Counted from the stretch's first letter, positions 18,562 through 28,191 are shown. The stretch: DNA of 64,000 nucleotides from Spirosoma sp. KCTC 42546 (GCF_006965485.1 NZ_CP041360.1:2294001-2358000), one strand, 5' to 3'. Notes: generated from the sequence alone by a model not told the origin. Translations and numbers: made by a program.

Positions 18562-21048
18562 ATGCTTCACAACCTAACGACTCAAAAAAGCCGGTGGCTT
18601 TTGCTCATTTCCTGGATTGCCGTCTCGCTTGGCGTACAGGCCCAGGATGCACCGGCCTATCAAACGCCCCCCAAAGCGTTAGCCGATTTAGTAACGATGC
18701 CGCCCACCCCGAACGTGAGCATGTCGGACAAGGGCGATATGATGCTCTTTCTTGAACAGGCAGGGGCTCCCGGCATTGACGAACTGGCTCAGCCTGAATT
18801 TAAACTGGCTGGATTGCGATTGAATCCGGCTAATAACGGCCCTAGTCGGGCGCGCTACATCACGGGTCTGAAACTCAAAAAACTGACTGACAAAGACGAG
18901 AAAGCAATAACGGGTCTTCCGGCTACACCGCTACTTAGCTTCGTTCAATGGTCGCCCGATGGAACGAAGATTGCCTTTGCGAATTCGACCGACAGCCGGA
19001 TCGATTTATACATTGCTGACGTAGCTACCGCAGCTGCTCAAAAAGTTGGTTCGATTGCCATCAATGCCACCCTCGGTGTACCCTATCACTGGGTATCCGA
19101 CAGCAAGAGCCTGATTGTGAAAACCATTCCGGCCGGTCGCGGGCCAGCTCCTGAATTAAGCCGGGTTCCGGCTGGCCCGACTACGCAGGAGAACGTAAAA
19201 GGGTCGCGTGGACAAGCCCCAACGTATCAGGATTTGCTCAAAAATCCATCCGACGAAAAGCAGTTTGCCTATTACACCACGGCACAGGTTGCCCGGGTGG
19301 GTTTGGATGGAACGGTGACCACCATTGGTCAGCCCGGTATTATTCTCTCCTCAGACCCGTCGCCAGATGGCAAGTACGTCATGATCGAGACCGTTCATAC
19401 ACCATTCTCGTATCTGGTGCCCGTAAATCGCTTCCCCCTCAAAACCGAAATTTACGCGATTGCTGGTTCGCTGGTTAAAACCCTGAACGATGGACCCTTG
19501 CAGGAAGCTGTTCCCTACAGTCGGGATGGCGCTCCTACCGGTCCGCGTGATTTTAACTGGCGGGCCGATGCGCCTGCTACGGCTTATTACACCGTAGCTC
19601 AGGACAGTGGCGATCCGAAAGTGAAAGCTGACATTCGGGATAAGGTTTTCCAGATTGACGCTCCTTTCTCGGCGCAACCCAAAGAAATTTATGCGGCTCA
19701 GTTCCGCTTCGAAAACTTCGATTGGGGCAATGAAACAACGGCACTGGCGAACGAACGCTGGTGGCAGAATCGAAAAACGATCACCAAAATCGTTAACCCA
19801 ACCACCTGGCAGACCTCAGTTCTGTTTGATCGTTCGTACGAAGATCGGTACACCAATCCGGGCCAACCCGATATGAAGCATAATCAGTATGGCCGTGAAG
19901 TGTTGAACATTTTACCAACCGGCGACATTCTGATGCTCAACGCGATAGGTTCGTCGCCCGAGGGTGATCGGCCATTTGTGAGCCTGTTGAACCTGAAAAC
20001 AAAGCAGACAAAGGAGCTTTGGCGGTCGGCTGCTCCGTATTTCGAGCGACCAATTGCTATTCTGGACGCAACGAAACAGGTAATTCTGACCACCCGCGAA
20101 ACGCCTGACGAAAATCCCAACTATTTCGTTCGGAACCTGAAAGCCAAAATTGCACCCATTCAGGCAACGTTCTTCCCGCATCCTTATCCGCAGTTAAAAG
20201 GCGTGCAGAAGCAGCAGCTTCGCTACAAGCGGACGGATGGTGTTGAACTGACGGCTACGCTTTATTTACCCGTGGGTTATAAGAAAGAACAGGGACCACT
20301 GCCAACCTTTTTGTGGGCGTATCCGGCCGAGTTCAAAAGTAAAGAAGCGGCCAGCCAAGTATCGGGATCGCCTTATCAGTTCAACCGGATTAGCTATTGG
20401 GGCGGTGCTGCCTTTGTAACCATGGGCTATGCCATTCTGGACAATGCCAGCATCCCCATAGTGGGCGAAGGCGATAAAGAACCGAACGATACGTATGTAG
20501 AACAACTCGTGTCGAGTGCGAAAGCGGCCATCGACGAAGGGGTTCGATTGGGTGTGGTCGATTCGAGCCGGGTGGGCGTGGGCGGTCACTCGTATGGTGC
20601 CTTCATGACTGCGAATTTACTCTCGCACAGTAAGTTGTTTAAGGGTGGTATTGCCCGGAGCGGTGCATACAACCGGACGCTGACTCCTTTTGGATTCCAG
20701 AACGAACAACGCAGCTACTGGCAGGCACCTGAGGTGTACAACAACATGTCGCCATTCATGAACGCCGACAAAATGAAAACCCCCCTGCTGTTAGTACACG
20801 GCGAAGCCGATAACAACACCGGAACTTTCCCAATCCAGTCGGAGCGTTATTACAACGCCCTGAAAGGCTTTGGCGCCACGACGCGATTGGTATTCCTGCC
20901 GTACGAAAGCCACGGCTACACAGCCAAGGAGTCACTACTGCACATGCTGTGGGAAATGAACGGCTGGTTAGATAAGTACGTGAAAAACCCAGCCGCTGCC
21001 GGACAGGCAAACAAAGCCGGAAAACTGGGCAGCGGAAATAATAAATAG
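18562..21048 (+). CDS. Secreted S9-family prolyl-oligopeptidase-like serine peptidase
   Basis: An 828-residue protein with a signal peptide (WLLLISWIAVSLGVQAQ). Residues about 60-550 form a beta-propeller of WD40/PD40-like repeats (FVQWSPDGTKIAFANS, SSDPSPDGKYVMIET). The C-terminal alpha/beta hydrolase has the nucleophile motif GGHSYGAFM (Ser 677), Asp 750 in HGEADNNTG and His 784 in YESHGY: a complete catalytic triad. Some homologues are called glutamyl peptidases. It probably cleaves short peptides in the periplasm, which fits the adjacent SusCD system as supplier of peptides, though it lies after a terminator. The start at ATG 18562 directly precedes the signal peptide. Confidence 0.9.
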   Translation: MLHNLTTQKSRWLLLISWIAVSLGVQAQDAPAYQTPPKALADLVTMPPTPNVSMSDKGDMMLFLEQAGAPGIDELAQPEFKLAGLRLNPANNGPSRARYITGLKLKKLTDKDEKAITGLPATPLLSFVQWSPDGTKIAFANSTDSRIDLYIADVATAAAQKVGSIAINATLGVPYHWVSDSKSLIVKTIPAGRGPAPELSRVPAGPTTQENVKGSRGQAPTYQDLLKNPSDEKQFAYYTTAQVARVGLDGTVTTIGQPGIILSSDPSPDGKYVMIETVHTPFSYLVPVNRFPLKTEIYAIAGSLVKTLNDGPLQEAVPYSRDGAPTGPRDFNWRADAPATAYYTVAQDSGDPKVKADIRDKVFQIDAPFSAQPKEIYAAQFRFENFDWGNETTALANERWWQNRKTITKIVNPTTWQTSVLFDRSYEDRYTNPGQPDMKHNQYGREVLNILPTGDILMLNAIGSSPEGDRPFVSLLNLKTKQTKELWRSAAPYFERPIAILDATKQVILTTRETPDENPNYFVRNLKAKIAPIQATFFPHPYPQLKGVQKQQLRYKRTDGVELTATLYLPVGYKKEQGPLPTFLWAYPAEFKSKEAASQVSGSPYQFNRISYWGGAAFVTMGYAILDNASIPIVGEGDKEPNDTYVEQLVSSAKAAIDEGVRLGVVDSSRVGVGGHSYGAFMTANLLSHSKLFKGGIARSGAYNRTLTPFGFQNEQRSYWQAPEVYNNMSPFMNADKMKTPLLLVHGEADNNTGTFPIQSERYYNALKGFGATTRLVFLPYESHGYTAKESLLHMLWEMNGWLDKYVKNPAAAGQANKAGKLGSGNNK

Positions 21049-21075
21049 CTTTCTGAACAATAGGATTACTCAATG

Positions 21076-21114
21076 GGCCATCAGCTATTCCAATAGCTTG
21101 ATGGCCTTTTTTTG
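21076..21114 (+). terminator. Intrinsic terminator after the S9 peptidase
   Basis: GGCCATCAGCTATT pairs with AATAGCTTGATGGCC with a single bulged T, followed by seven T residues. The stem-loop lies about 28 bases after the peptidase stop. Confidence 0.75.
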
Positions 21115-21138
21115 TTATGCTAGGCTTAGTGGGTAGAA

Positions 21139-21660
21139 TTAGATAGATACATGACCATTCACGATCGCCGAAATGAAATTGGTTATCGCCTGCTCCTTTG
21201 CGACAAAATCCATATGGATAAATAATGAAGCCAACCGGGTTCCTTCTTCTTCAGTAAACTCAAAATCATGCTTTTCGATGTAGTCGACACCACTATCCTC
21301 GAACCAGCTCTCAAACTTTTTTCTACGGGCATGCTGGAGCCTATCCGAATCTTCATAGACGGCAATGATGATGTTGCTCATCTGCTCAAACCAGGTGGCG
21401 AATAGATATTGAACGGTAGCGGCAATACGAAGATCTTCTGGAGTGCCTTTGGGAGGCTTATACATGCCAACAGGAAAAAGATCGAAGGAGTAAAACTGGC
21501 ATCCTATCTGGTCGGCTCCGAATAGGTACCCATAACTAGAAAAGTGCGCCACATAGCGCACTTCCCAATCGGTAGTAAAGAAAAAATCTGTCCCCGTAGG
21601 AGTATCTTCTCGTGTGCAACTATACGGATTGTAGGTGATCTGGCTTCTTTTCACTGGCAC
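21139..21660 (-). CDS. DUF6169-like protein of unknown function
   Basis: A 173-residue cytoplasmic protein with a GTG start at 21660, or GTG 21654 two codons later; an in-frame stop at 21673-21675 excludes any earlier start. It begins SQITYNPYSCTREDTPTGTD, then FFFTTDWEVRYVAHFSSYGY, which resembles DUF6169 proteins; that name is from memory and moderate. The C-terminal half is charged and helical. No catalytic motif is visible. Its start lies inside the 3' end of a 52-codon gene on the same strand (41-base overlap), so the two are probably translationally coupled. Confidence 0.6.
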   Translation of the reverse strand: MPVKRSQITYNPYSCTREDTPTGTDFFFTTDWEVRYVAHFSSYGYLFGADQIGCQFYSFDLFPVGMYKPPKGTPEDLRIAATVQYLFATWFEQMSNIIIAVYEDSDRLQHARRKKFESWFEDSGVDYIEKHDFEFTEEEGTRLASLFIHMDFVAKEQAITNFISAIVNGHVSI

Positions 21661-21778
21661 TCGTCCCGTTTTTTACGTTCGCCCAATGCTCCCTTAACGC
21701 CCGCTTATCGGCAAGAATTTTCTTGACAACCGGACTGTCCTTCGCAGAAGAAGGGATAGTATGTTTGATCGTTTTCAT
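21620..21778 (-). CDS. Small basic protein overlapping the DUF6169-like gene
   Basis: A 52-codon ORF from ATG 21778 to TAG 21620. It reads MKTIKHTIPSSAKDSPVVKK, then ILADKRALREHWANVKNGTS and a short polar tail. An AG-rich stretch (AAAGGGGCTGAG) sits ahead of the ATG as a possible ribosome-binding site. The protein is basic and helical with no membrane segment or known motif. It ends 41 bases inside the next gene. The small-then-large overlapping layout resembles antitoxin/toxin pairs or chaperone/client pairs, but nothing in the sequence proves that. Confidence 0.5.
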   Translation of the reverse strand: MKTIKHTIPSSAKDSPVVKKILADKRALREHWANVKNGTSASEKKPDHLQSV

Positions 21779-21886
21779 AGCTCAGCCCCTTTGAGTATGA
21801 TAAGTTGTAGGTTCACTTTGATAACGGTGCAATTTAGAATAAAGTTTGGCTACTAAAACACGTGGCGTAAAAGCATATTGGTTTGG

Positions 21887-22726
21887 TTAATCCACCACAT
21901 TAACCCGGTACAACTGAGTGCGCTCACTACTTAGCGTACTGCCTTTGCGAAACGGGCCGATTACATCCACGGTTTTGGTTGATGTCAGCATCAGGCTCAG
22001 CGCATTGAACGTACGCTGTGGACCATCGAAATACGTATCCGGAATCGTTGAAGACCCGCTGCCTGTACTGACGTTAAGGGTAATATAATCCGCCTGATCG
22101 CCACTGCCTTCTTCCTGGATGATATGCCCCCATTTATCCCTGGTTTCGTTGATCTTGCTCACCAGCAGTTCACTTTGTGAGCTTTCGCCCTGGTAGCGTT
22201 TCCAGAGGGCTGAAAAATAATTGCTCTCCCCAATAGCCTTCCAGCGGAGCAACAAAGGCTGATTACGGGGGTGACTCATGGGGAGCGGTAACTGGTCGGG
22301 GGTAAGATCCGGCTGGGTATCAATACTGCCAATGGGGTATTCAGTGCCATCGCGTAAGACCACCGTAAACGTGTAGGTTGTGCCGCCCTGTATGTCGGCT
22401 TCCGAACCTGTTGCTCGTTCGTAGTACGGGAAGGCGCCATAATAATTCGTCGACCCCCCGTTCAGACGCAAGGGTTGCCCATTTACGGTAATCTGAATGG
22501 CCGGATCTGCAACCGATTTGCCCGATTCATCTTTTACATAAGCCCGAATGAAATGACTAACATGACCATCCTCAACTAGGTGTCTATGGATAACCGTATT
22601 TACCTGAAGATGGGCTGGGTCAGTTGCCGAACTGGCCTTTAAATCAGCTTTGTTACAACGCATCAGGAGCATGACGGAAACGGATAAAATCCAGTAACGT
22701 GCCAAGAATGGGCCGAGCAGAAACAT
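21887..22726 (-). CDS. Lipoprotein, DUF4249-like, in a LytTR operon
   Basis: A 279-residue protein with a signal peptide and a plausible lipobox (VMLLMRC, Cys 24). The mature part is beta-rich with Ig-like features (VSHFIRAYVKDESGKSVADP, AIQITVNGQPLRLNGG, TTYTFTVVLRDGTEYP, LPLLLRWKAIGESNYF is approximate to the fibronectin-like half). It resembles DUF4249-type surface lipoproteins only loosely. The gene starts 24 bases after the LytTR regulator gene and is probably the last gene of the kinase-regulator operon. It may be an output or a sensor partner of that system; this is inference. Confidence 0.55.
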   Translation of the reverse strand: MFLLGPFLARYWILSVSVMLLMRCNKADLKASSATDPAHLQVNTVIHRHLVEDGHVSHFIRAYVKDESGKSVADPAIQITVNGQPLRLNGGSTNYYGAFPYYERATGSEADIQGGTTYTFTVVLRDGTEYPIGSIDTQPDLTPDQLPLPMSHPRNQPLLLRWKAIGESNYFSALWKRYQGESSQSELLVSKINETRDKWGHIIQEEGSGDQADYITLNVSTGSGSSTIPDTYFDGPQRTFNALSLMLTSTKTVDVIGPFRKGSTLSSERTQLYRVNVVD

Positions 22727-22750
22727 AACGGAATGTAATTGTAAAGAGGG

Positions 22751-23491
22751 TCATATTTTTTCCAGTAAGCTGAGGAACTCCTGTTTTTTATTTCTGGAAA
22801 CAGGTAGCGTTTTGTTATTCGCCATAACAACTTCTCCGCCATCGCCCCGTATGTAGCGCTGTACATACCGCAGGTTGATCAGGTAGCTATGGTGCACCCG
22901 GCAAAATCCCTTGCTTTCAAGTACTTCCTCTACCTCTTTTAACGTCTTGGAAATCAAGATAATCTGGCCGTTCTTTAGCGCAAAACGTGTATAGCCCCCG
23001 TCCGATTCGCAGTAATAGATTTCTTCGCTGTGGATGATTTGTAGCCCTTCCATGGTAGGCAGGGCAATCCGGTCGCCGGCCCGTTGGGTTTGCAGATAAG
23101 TCAATAGCTGGTCAACGCGGGGCGGTGCCTGGCTGGCTAATTCCTGTTCAGCTTTTGACACCGCCCGGATCAGTTCATCTTTATCAACAGGTTTCAGGAT
23201 ATAGTCCAGCGCGTTGTGCTTGATTGCTTTAATGGCATACTCATTGAAGGCTGTTGTGAAAATGACCCGGAATTTACTGTACCGGCAGGCTTCCAGCATA
23301 TCGAAACCGCTCATGCCGGGCATTTCAATATCCAGGAAAACCAGGTCTGGGTGCAGCGTTTCAATAGCCGCCTGACCTTCGGCTCCACTGGCGCAATTCG
23401 CCAGTATCTGAACATGGGGGCAATACCGCTTCAGGAGCAGGGTCAGCACATCGCGGCAGTGCTTTTCGTCATCAATTAGTAGTGCAGTCAT
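22751..23491 (-). CDS. LytTR-family response regulator
   Basis: A 246-residue protein. The receiver domain (residues 1-120) has acidic residues LIDDE near the N terminus, phosphoacceptor Asp 54 in LVFLDIEMPGMSG, TTAFNEYAIKAIKHNALDYI and Lys in the DYILKPVDKDE motif. The LytTR DNA-binding domain follows from about residue 145 (IHSEEIYYCESDGGYTRFAL, ESKGFCRVHHSYLINLRYVQ, DGGEVVMANNKTLPVSRNKK). It is phosphorylated by the kinase encoded just upstream: the regulator start overlaps the kinase stop (ATGA). Target promoters are unknown. Confidence 0.93.
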   Translation of the reverse strand: MTALLIDDEKHCRDVLTLLLKRYCPHVQILANCASGAEGQAAIETLHPDLVFLDIEMPGMSGFDMLEACRYSKFRVIFTTAFNEYAIKAIKHNALDYILKPVDKDELIRAVSKAEQELASQAPPRVDQLLTYLQTQRAGDRIALPTMEGLQIIHSEEIYYCESDGGYTRFALKNGQIILISKTLKEVEEVLESKGFCRVHHSYLINLRYVQRYIRGDGGEVVMANNKTLPVSRNKKQEFLSLLEKI

Positions 23492-24729
23492 TGAGGTTTG
23501 AGGTCCATGGTGAAGGTAATGCAGGTTCCGGCGGGCTGACCATCCAGCCCAATTAAATCAAGGCTATCAATTCGGGCGTCAACGGCATATAAGTCATTGA
23601 CTAATACCACCCGTTCTTCCGCAATTCGACTGCCGTGAAACTGGTGGGCCGTCAGGCTTTGAGGGCGACTGCTAATGGCCGCATCCCGCCCGATACCATT
23701 ATCGGTGATAGAAATGGCTAAGCGGTTTCCAATTCGCTTACAGTCAATATGGAGAATTGCCCGACGATTGTGTAGCGGGAGCAGACCGTGCCGAATGGCG
23801 TTTTCTACATAGGGCTGAACCAGCAACGGTGGTACCTGAACCGAATCGGCATTCAGCTTCGGATCGACCCGGACCGTTACATCAAAATGGCCGTCAGAGC
23901 GCAGTTGCTCCAGCTCAATATAACTCTGTAAGGCCGTTAATTCGTCGCGCAGGGATACCCAATCGGTTTGGGTATTGGCCAGCACTTGTCGCACTAAGCG
24001 GGCGAATTTGGTCAGATAGAGTGACGCCTGTTCGCTGTCGTTTTGCAGAACAAATTTATTGATTGCGTTCAGGCTGTTGAAGACGAAATGCGGATTCATC
24101 TGCATACGAAGGGCCAGCAATTTGGCCTCGGCAATCCGTCGGTTATTGTCCGACAATTGTTGCTGAGCCTGCTGGTAAGCTAGCTCCGTTTCGACCCGGC
24201 GGATTTTCTGAGCGCAGAGGGCCGCTATTTTCGTCAGTACCGTTAGGTGATGAGGGCGGAAAAAGTTTCGCTTCGGATGCTCGGCATCTATAACCCCCCA
24301 AACGCGCCCGTTAAGCCAGATAGGCACTGTAATTTCCGAGTAGCGTATGGCATCATCGGCAATGTAGCGTTTATCCTGGGTCGTGTTGCCAATCCGTTCG
24401 GGCTGGCCGGTTCGGGCTACTTCGCCAACAATGCCGTGGCCTACCGGTATTTCAATCGGATCATGAATAACCCCCATTGATGGACTTTTGGGGCCGTGGG
24501 CGGCTTTCTGCACCAGTACGCTCCGTGCTTCGTCGAGCCTGTATACCACGCAGTCCACAAAATTCAACCGGGCAATGCAATTCTTCGCAACGTCCCACAG
24601 TACTTCCTCAACGGTGGTCTGATCTAAAAGCGACATGGCAAAAAAATTAATGACCCGTTCTACTTCCAGCTCATCTTTCAACGATTGCTGATAGGTAGGT
24701 CGAGATACGATTCGTTTGTCACTTGCCAC
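23488..24729 (-). CDS. GAF-domain LytS-type sensor histidine kinase
   Basis: A 413-residue soluble kinase with a GTG start at 24729; the next upstream in-frame codons reach a stop and the segment before Met 31 (LKDELEVERVINFFA) looks conserved, so GTG is preferred. Residues about 30-185 form a GAF domain (CVVYRLDEARSVLVQKAAHG, VGHGIVGEVARTGQPERIGN, VWGVIDAEHPKRNFF). The His_kinase domain has the phosphorylated His in MNPHFVFNSLNAI and a HATPase region (PPLLVQPYVENAIRHGL, ISITDNGIGRD). No membrane segment is seen, so it senses a cytoplasmic small molecule or redox cue through GAF. It phosphorylates the LytTR regulator encoded next. Confidence 0.9.
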   Translation of the reverse strand: MASDKRIVSRPTYQQSLKDELEVERVINFFAMSLLDQTTVEEVLWDVAKNCIARLNFVDCVVYRLDEARSVLVQKAAHGPKSPSMGVIHDPIEIPVGHGIVGEVARTGQPERIGNTTQDKRYIADDAIRYSEITVPIWLNGRVWGVIDAEHPKRNFFRPHHLTVLTKIAALCAQKIRRVETELAYQQAQQQLSDNNRRIAEAKLLALRMQMNPHFVFNSLNAINKFVLQNDSEQASLYLTKFARLVRQVLANTQTDWVSLRDELTALQSYIELEQLRSDGHFDVTVRVDPKLNADSVQVPPLLVQPYVENAIRHGLLPLHNRRAILHIDCKRIGNRLAISITDNGIGRDAAISSRPQSLTAHQFHGSRIAEERVVLVNDLYAVDARIDSLDLIGLDGQPAGTCITFTMDLKPQ

Positions 24730-24990
24730 TTGCCCGATTGCATTTAGGGGATAATTACCTTACAAAAGAATGCATAGTTTTGATCAGACAATAGCGTTAA
24801 TGAATAATGGGTAGATTTAGCCCGATAACTGGTTGACTGTTTCTGCTTTCTGGCGATGCGTTTTCAGTCAGCTTTTGGGCTGGGTAACCAATACGAACGT
24901 TCATCTGGCCCTAACGTACGTAAACTGGCTGTAAATCATCTATATTCGCTCCGGGGACTAACTAGAACAGTTAGGGGAGCCTGAAAGGGT

Positions 24991-27900
24991 ATGATATGTA
25001 GCCAGATTAGCGATAATCGGATAAAAACGGGGGGTTATAGGCAAGCAAGCTGGGTTTGTAGGTGGCGAGGACCGCTTTTGCTGGTTATGTTGCTTTCTTG
25101 CTGGGGCAAGGGACAAGGGCAGGCTCCGGCTTTAGCGTTTCAACGACTTTCATTGCAACAGGGACTGGCTGCCAACTATACAGTAGCCATGGCCCAGGAT
25201 AAACCTGGTTTTGTCTGGATTGCAACCGTCAGAGGCCTGACCCGGTTCGATGGGTTACGTTGCCAGACGTTCACCAATCAGCCGGGTAATCCTCGGTCCT
25301 TGTCGCACCGTATTGTTCGGTATGTGTTTACCGACAGAAACGGAACCCTTTGGGCGGGGGCGCAGGAGGGATTGAATCGGTTTGATCCAGCAACGCAGTC
25401 ATTTCGGCGCTACTCGTTTACTCAGGTAGGGCCGGGCTGTAATTTTATTCGTTTGATAGCCGACGGCCAGAATGGTCGATTGTGGTTAGGCACTAAGGGG
25501 GGCGTAATTGACTTCGATCCAGCTACTGGCCACGCGGTCCTGCTTGCACTCCCGGATGAGTCGACCCCGGCCGTTAAGTCGATCCGTCGACTGCTGCCCG
25601 ATGGGCGTACACTTTGGATTGGTACCGAGGGCGGACTTTTTGCCTATGATTTGCCAACGAAAAAGGTTCGCCAGTTCCAGCATGATCCAGCCAGTTCTAC
25701 CTCATTACCCGATGAGCACATAACGGCCCTGGCCCGACACCCCCGAACGGGCGAGATTCTGGTAGGCACAAGGCAAGGGAAACTAACCAGGTTGAATCCA
25801 GCAACAGGCGTATTTAGTCCCATTGCGCAACTGGCAACCGATCAGCCCGTTTCGTCCCTGTTGTTTACCCGAACAGGCGATTTATGGGTGGGTATAACGG
25901 GGGGAGGGCTTTATCATTATGACCCTGCAACCAGCCGATTTTTCAGTTACCTCAGCAGTGAGCAGAATAAGCGAAGTCTGATCTCTAACTCGATCAGTGC
26001 GCTCGCCGAAGACCGGGCAGGTGTCATATGGGTGTTAACCGATGATGCAGGGGTATGTTGGTTCAATCCAACTGTAGAAAAATTTCATTCGCTTTACGAT
26101 GAAGTAGGGTATCAGCCCGTTAAAACGGAGGGGCTGGATGCCGCAGGTTTATCTGTCGATAAAACGAACTCGGTGTGGGTTGCCACCCGAGATGGTGTGG
26201 CTTATATTAATCCAAAAACTAAATCGTATAGGCTTTACCGTCATCAACAGAACAACCCCGCTAGTTTAGCCAGTAACCTTACCTATTCTGTACTAAGCGA
26301 TCGACTGGGGAAGGTGTGGGTAGGCACAATTGACGGTTTAGATTGGTTGAACCCTACCACTGGCCAGATAGAGCATGTGCCGAGCCTAGTTCCGCCCGAA
26401 GAATCGGTAAACAAGCCCGTCATCAATGCCGATAAGGGAGTTGCTGGTGAACGAGTATTTGGCATTATCGACGCAGGAGATGGACGTTTGTTTATCGGGA
26501 CAAACGAAAAACTGACGATCTATGACCCGAAAACGAACCGATTCATGCACCAGTTCAATGACGCACGGATTGCGAAATTGCCGGGTAAAAACTATAATAC
26601 TCTTTACCTTGATAGCCGCCAGAATCTGTGGGTTGGCGGGTTGGGGCCAGTGTATAAAATCAGCCCAGATTTACAACTGCTGGCTACATATATCCATAAC
26701 GACGATCCAGCAAGCGTGCCTGATGAAGGGGTAACGGCCTTTGCCGAAGATCGGTTTGGACGAATGTGGCTTGGAACCGATAATGGTCTGGCTTGTCTTA
26801 ATCAGAAAACGGGTAAATGTCAGGTATTTACCACCCGGCATGGATTGCCCCACGACGATATTGCGGGGATTTTCATGATGGGGGATACACTCTGGGTTAG
26901 CACCAGTAGCGGGCTGGCCAGCGTGGATGTGCGTCGACTTCGGTTTACGAGCTTCAATGAAGCGGATGGTACGTCCCCATCCGAGTTTGAGTCGGGTACC
27001 ATTATTCGGGACTCAAACGGGCGGATTTATTTCGGAGCAATGACCAGCCTGGTGTACACACAACCTAACCAAATTCGGCTAAATCGGTTCGTGCCTCCTG
27101 TTTATCTGACTTCGTTTCGGGCGAATGGCCAGGAGATGATACAAGACCCATCGGCAGATCCGCCGAGTTTAGAACTCAAGCCTTCGCAGAACATGTTTAA
27201 TTTCGAGATGGCCGCCCTGAGTTTCGACAATCCGGCTGATAATCGCTACGCCTATAAACTCGAAAATTTCGATACGGATTGGAATCAGGAAGGAAACCGA
27301 CCGTTTGCCAGCTACACCAACGTGCCCCCCGGCGATTATGTCCTGCACGTTATAGCCGCCAATAACGATGGGGTCTGGAACCGGGAGGGCTATCGACTAC
27401 CTATTACAATTCTGGCTCCTTTCTGGCAAACCTGGTGGTTTCGGTTGACTGCATTGATGACACTGCTAGCCGTGACGGCGTTAGGCGTTCGCTGGCGGGA
27501 AAAACAACGGGCCAGTCAGCAGCGCGAAAAAAGTGAACTTCGCGAACGGATTGCGGCTTCGGAAATGAAGGCACTACGCTCACAGATGAATCCGCATTTT
27601 CTGTACAATTCGCTGAACGCCATTCGGTTATTTATTCTGCAAAATGATAGTGACAATGCCGATAAATACCTCGTTAAATTTGCCCGACTGATGCGCCTGA
27701 TTCTGGACAATTCGCGCCAGGAGTGGGTAACACTCGCCAGCGAACTGGAGCAACTAACGCTCTACCTGGAACTGGAACAGCTCCGCTTCGACTACCAGTT
27801 CGATTTTGTGGTCACTACCGACCCGTCGCTATCGCTGGAGAAAACGGCCATTCCGCCCATGATTATCCAGCCGTACATCGAGAATGCCATTCTGCACGGA

Positions 27901-28191
27901 TTGGCGCATAAACAGAATAAAGGCTGTATTAAGCTCACTATAGAGCCCCAGGCCGACCATTTAGACTGTATGGTCGATGATGATGGTGTAGGCCGGGAGC
28001 GGGCGAAATCGCTCAAAAAGCAGACATCCTCACACCAGAGCGTCGGCCTACGCGTAACCGAAGACCGGCTCCAACTGATCGGGCAGCGCAGCGGTCAGGC
28101 AGCTGGCGTGACCATCATCGACAAATACGATGATCAACAGCAAGCTACCGGGACAAGGGTGGTGATTCAACTGCCGTTTATTAAGCAGTGA
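24991..28191 (+). CDS. Two-component regulator propeller / Y_Y_Y sensor histidine kinase
   Basis: A 1066-residue membrane kinase. A signal peptide (LLLVMLLSCWGKGQGQ) leads to a periplasmic array of about twelve or more propeller repeats (GFVWIATVRGLTRFDG, GTLWAGAQEGLNRFDP, GRLWLGTKGGVIDFDP), then a Y_Y_Y domain (DNRYAYKLENFDTDWNQEGN), one transmembrane helix near residue 815 (FRLTALMTLLAVTALGV) and a LytS-type kinase with MNPHFLYNSLNAIRLFILQN and PPMIIQPYIENAILHGLAHK. There is no receiver or HTH domain in the protein and no regulator directly downstream, so it may act through the divergent LytTR regulator; both kinases share the same catalytic family. Confidence 0.92.
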   Translation: MICSQISDNRIKTGGYRQASWVCRWRGPLLLVMLLSCWGKGQGQAPALAFQRLSLQQGLAANYTVAMAQDKPGFVWIATVRGLTRFDGLRCQTFTNQPGNPRSLSHRIVRYVFTDRNGTLWAGAQEGLNRFDPATQSFRRYSFTQVGPGCNFIRLIADGQNGRLWLGTKGGVIDFDPATGHAVLLALPDESTPAVKSIRRLLPDGRTLWIGTEGGLFAYDLPTKKVRQFQHDPASSTSLPDEHITALARHPRTGEILVGTRQGKLTRLNPATGVFSPIAQLATDQPVSSLLFTRTGDLWVGITGGGLYHYDPATSRFFSYLSSEQNKRSLISNSISALAEDRAGVIWVLTDDAGVCWFNPTVEKFHSLYDEVGYQPVKTEGLDAAGLSVDKTNSVWVATRDGVAYINPKTKSYRLYRHQQNNPASLASNLTYSVLSDRLGKVWVGTIDGLDWLNPTTGQIEHVPSLVPPEESVNKPVINADKGVAGERVFGIIDAGDGRLFIGTNEKLTIYDPKTNRFMHQFNDARIAKLPGKNYNTLYLDSRQNLWVGGLGPVYKISPDLQLLATYIHNDDPASVPDEGVTAFAEDRFGRMWLGTDNGLACLNQKTGKCQVFTTRHGLPHDDIAGIFMMGDTLWVSTSSGLASVDVRRLRFTSFNEADGTSPSEFESGTIIRDSNGRIYFGAMTSLVYTQPNQIRLNRFVPPVYLTSFRANGQEMIQDPSADPPSLELKPSQNMFNFEMAALSFDNPADNRYAYKLENFDTDWNQEGNRPFASYTNVPPGDYVLHVIAANNDGVWNREGYRLPITILAPFWQTWWFRLTALMTLLAVTALGVRWREKQRASQQREKSELRERIAASEMKALRSQMNPHFLYNSLNAIRLFILQNDSDNADKYLVKFARLMRLILDNSRQEWVTLASELEQLTLYLELEQLRFDYQFDFVVTTDPSLSLEKTAIPPMIIQPYIENAILHGLAHKQNKGCIKLTIEPQADHLDCMVDDDGVGRERAKSLKKQTSSHQSVGLRVTEDRLQLIGQRSGQAAGVTIIDKYDDQQQATGTRVVIQLPFIKQ

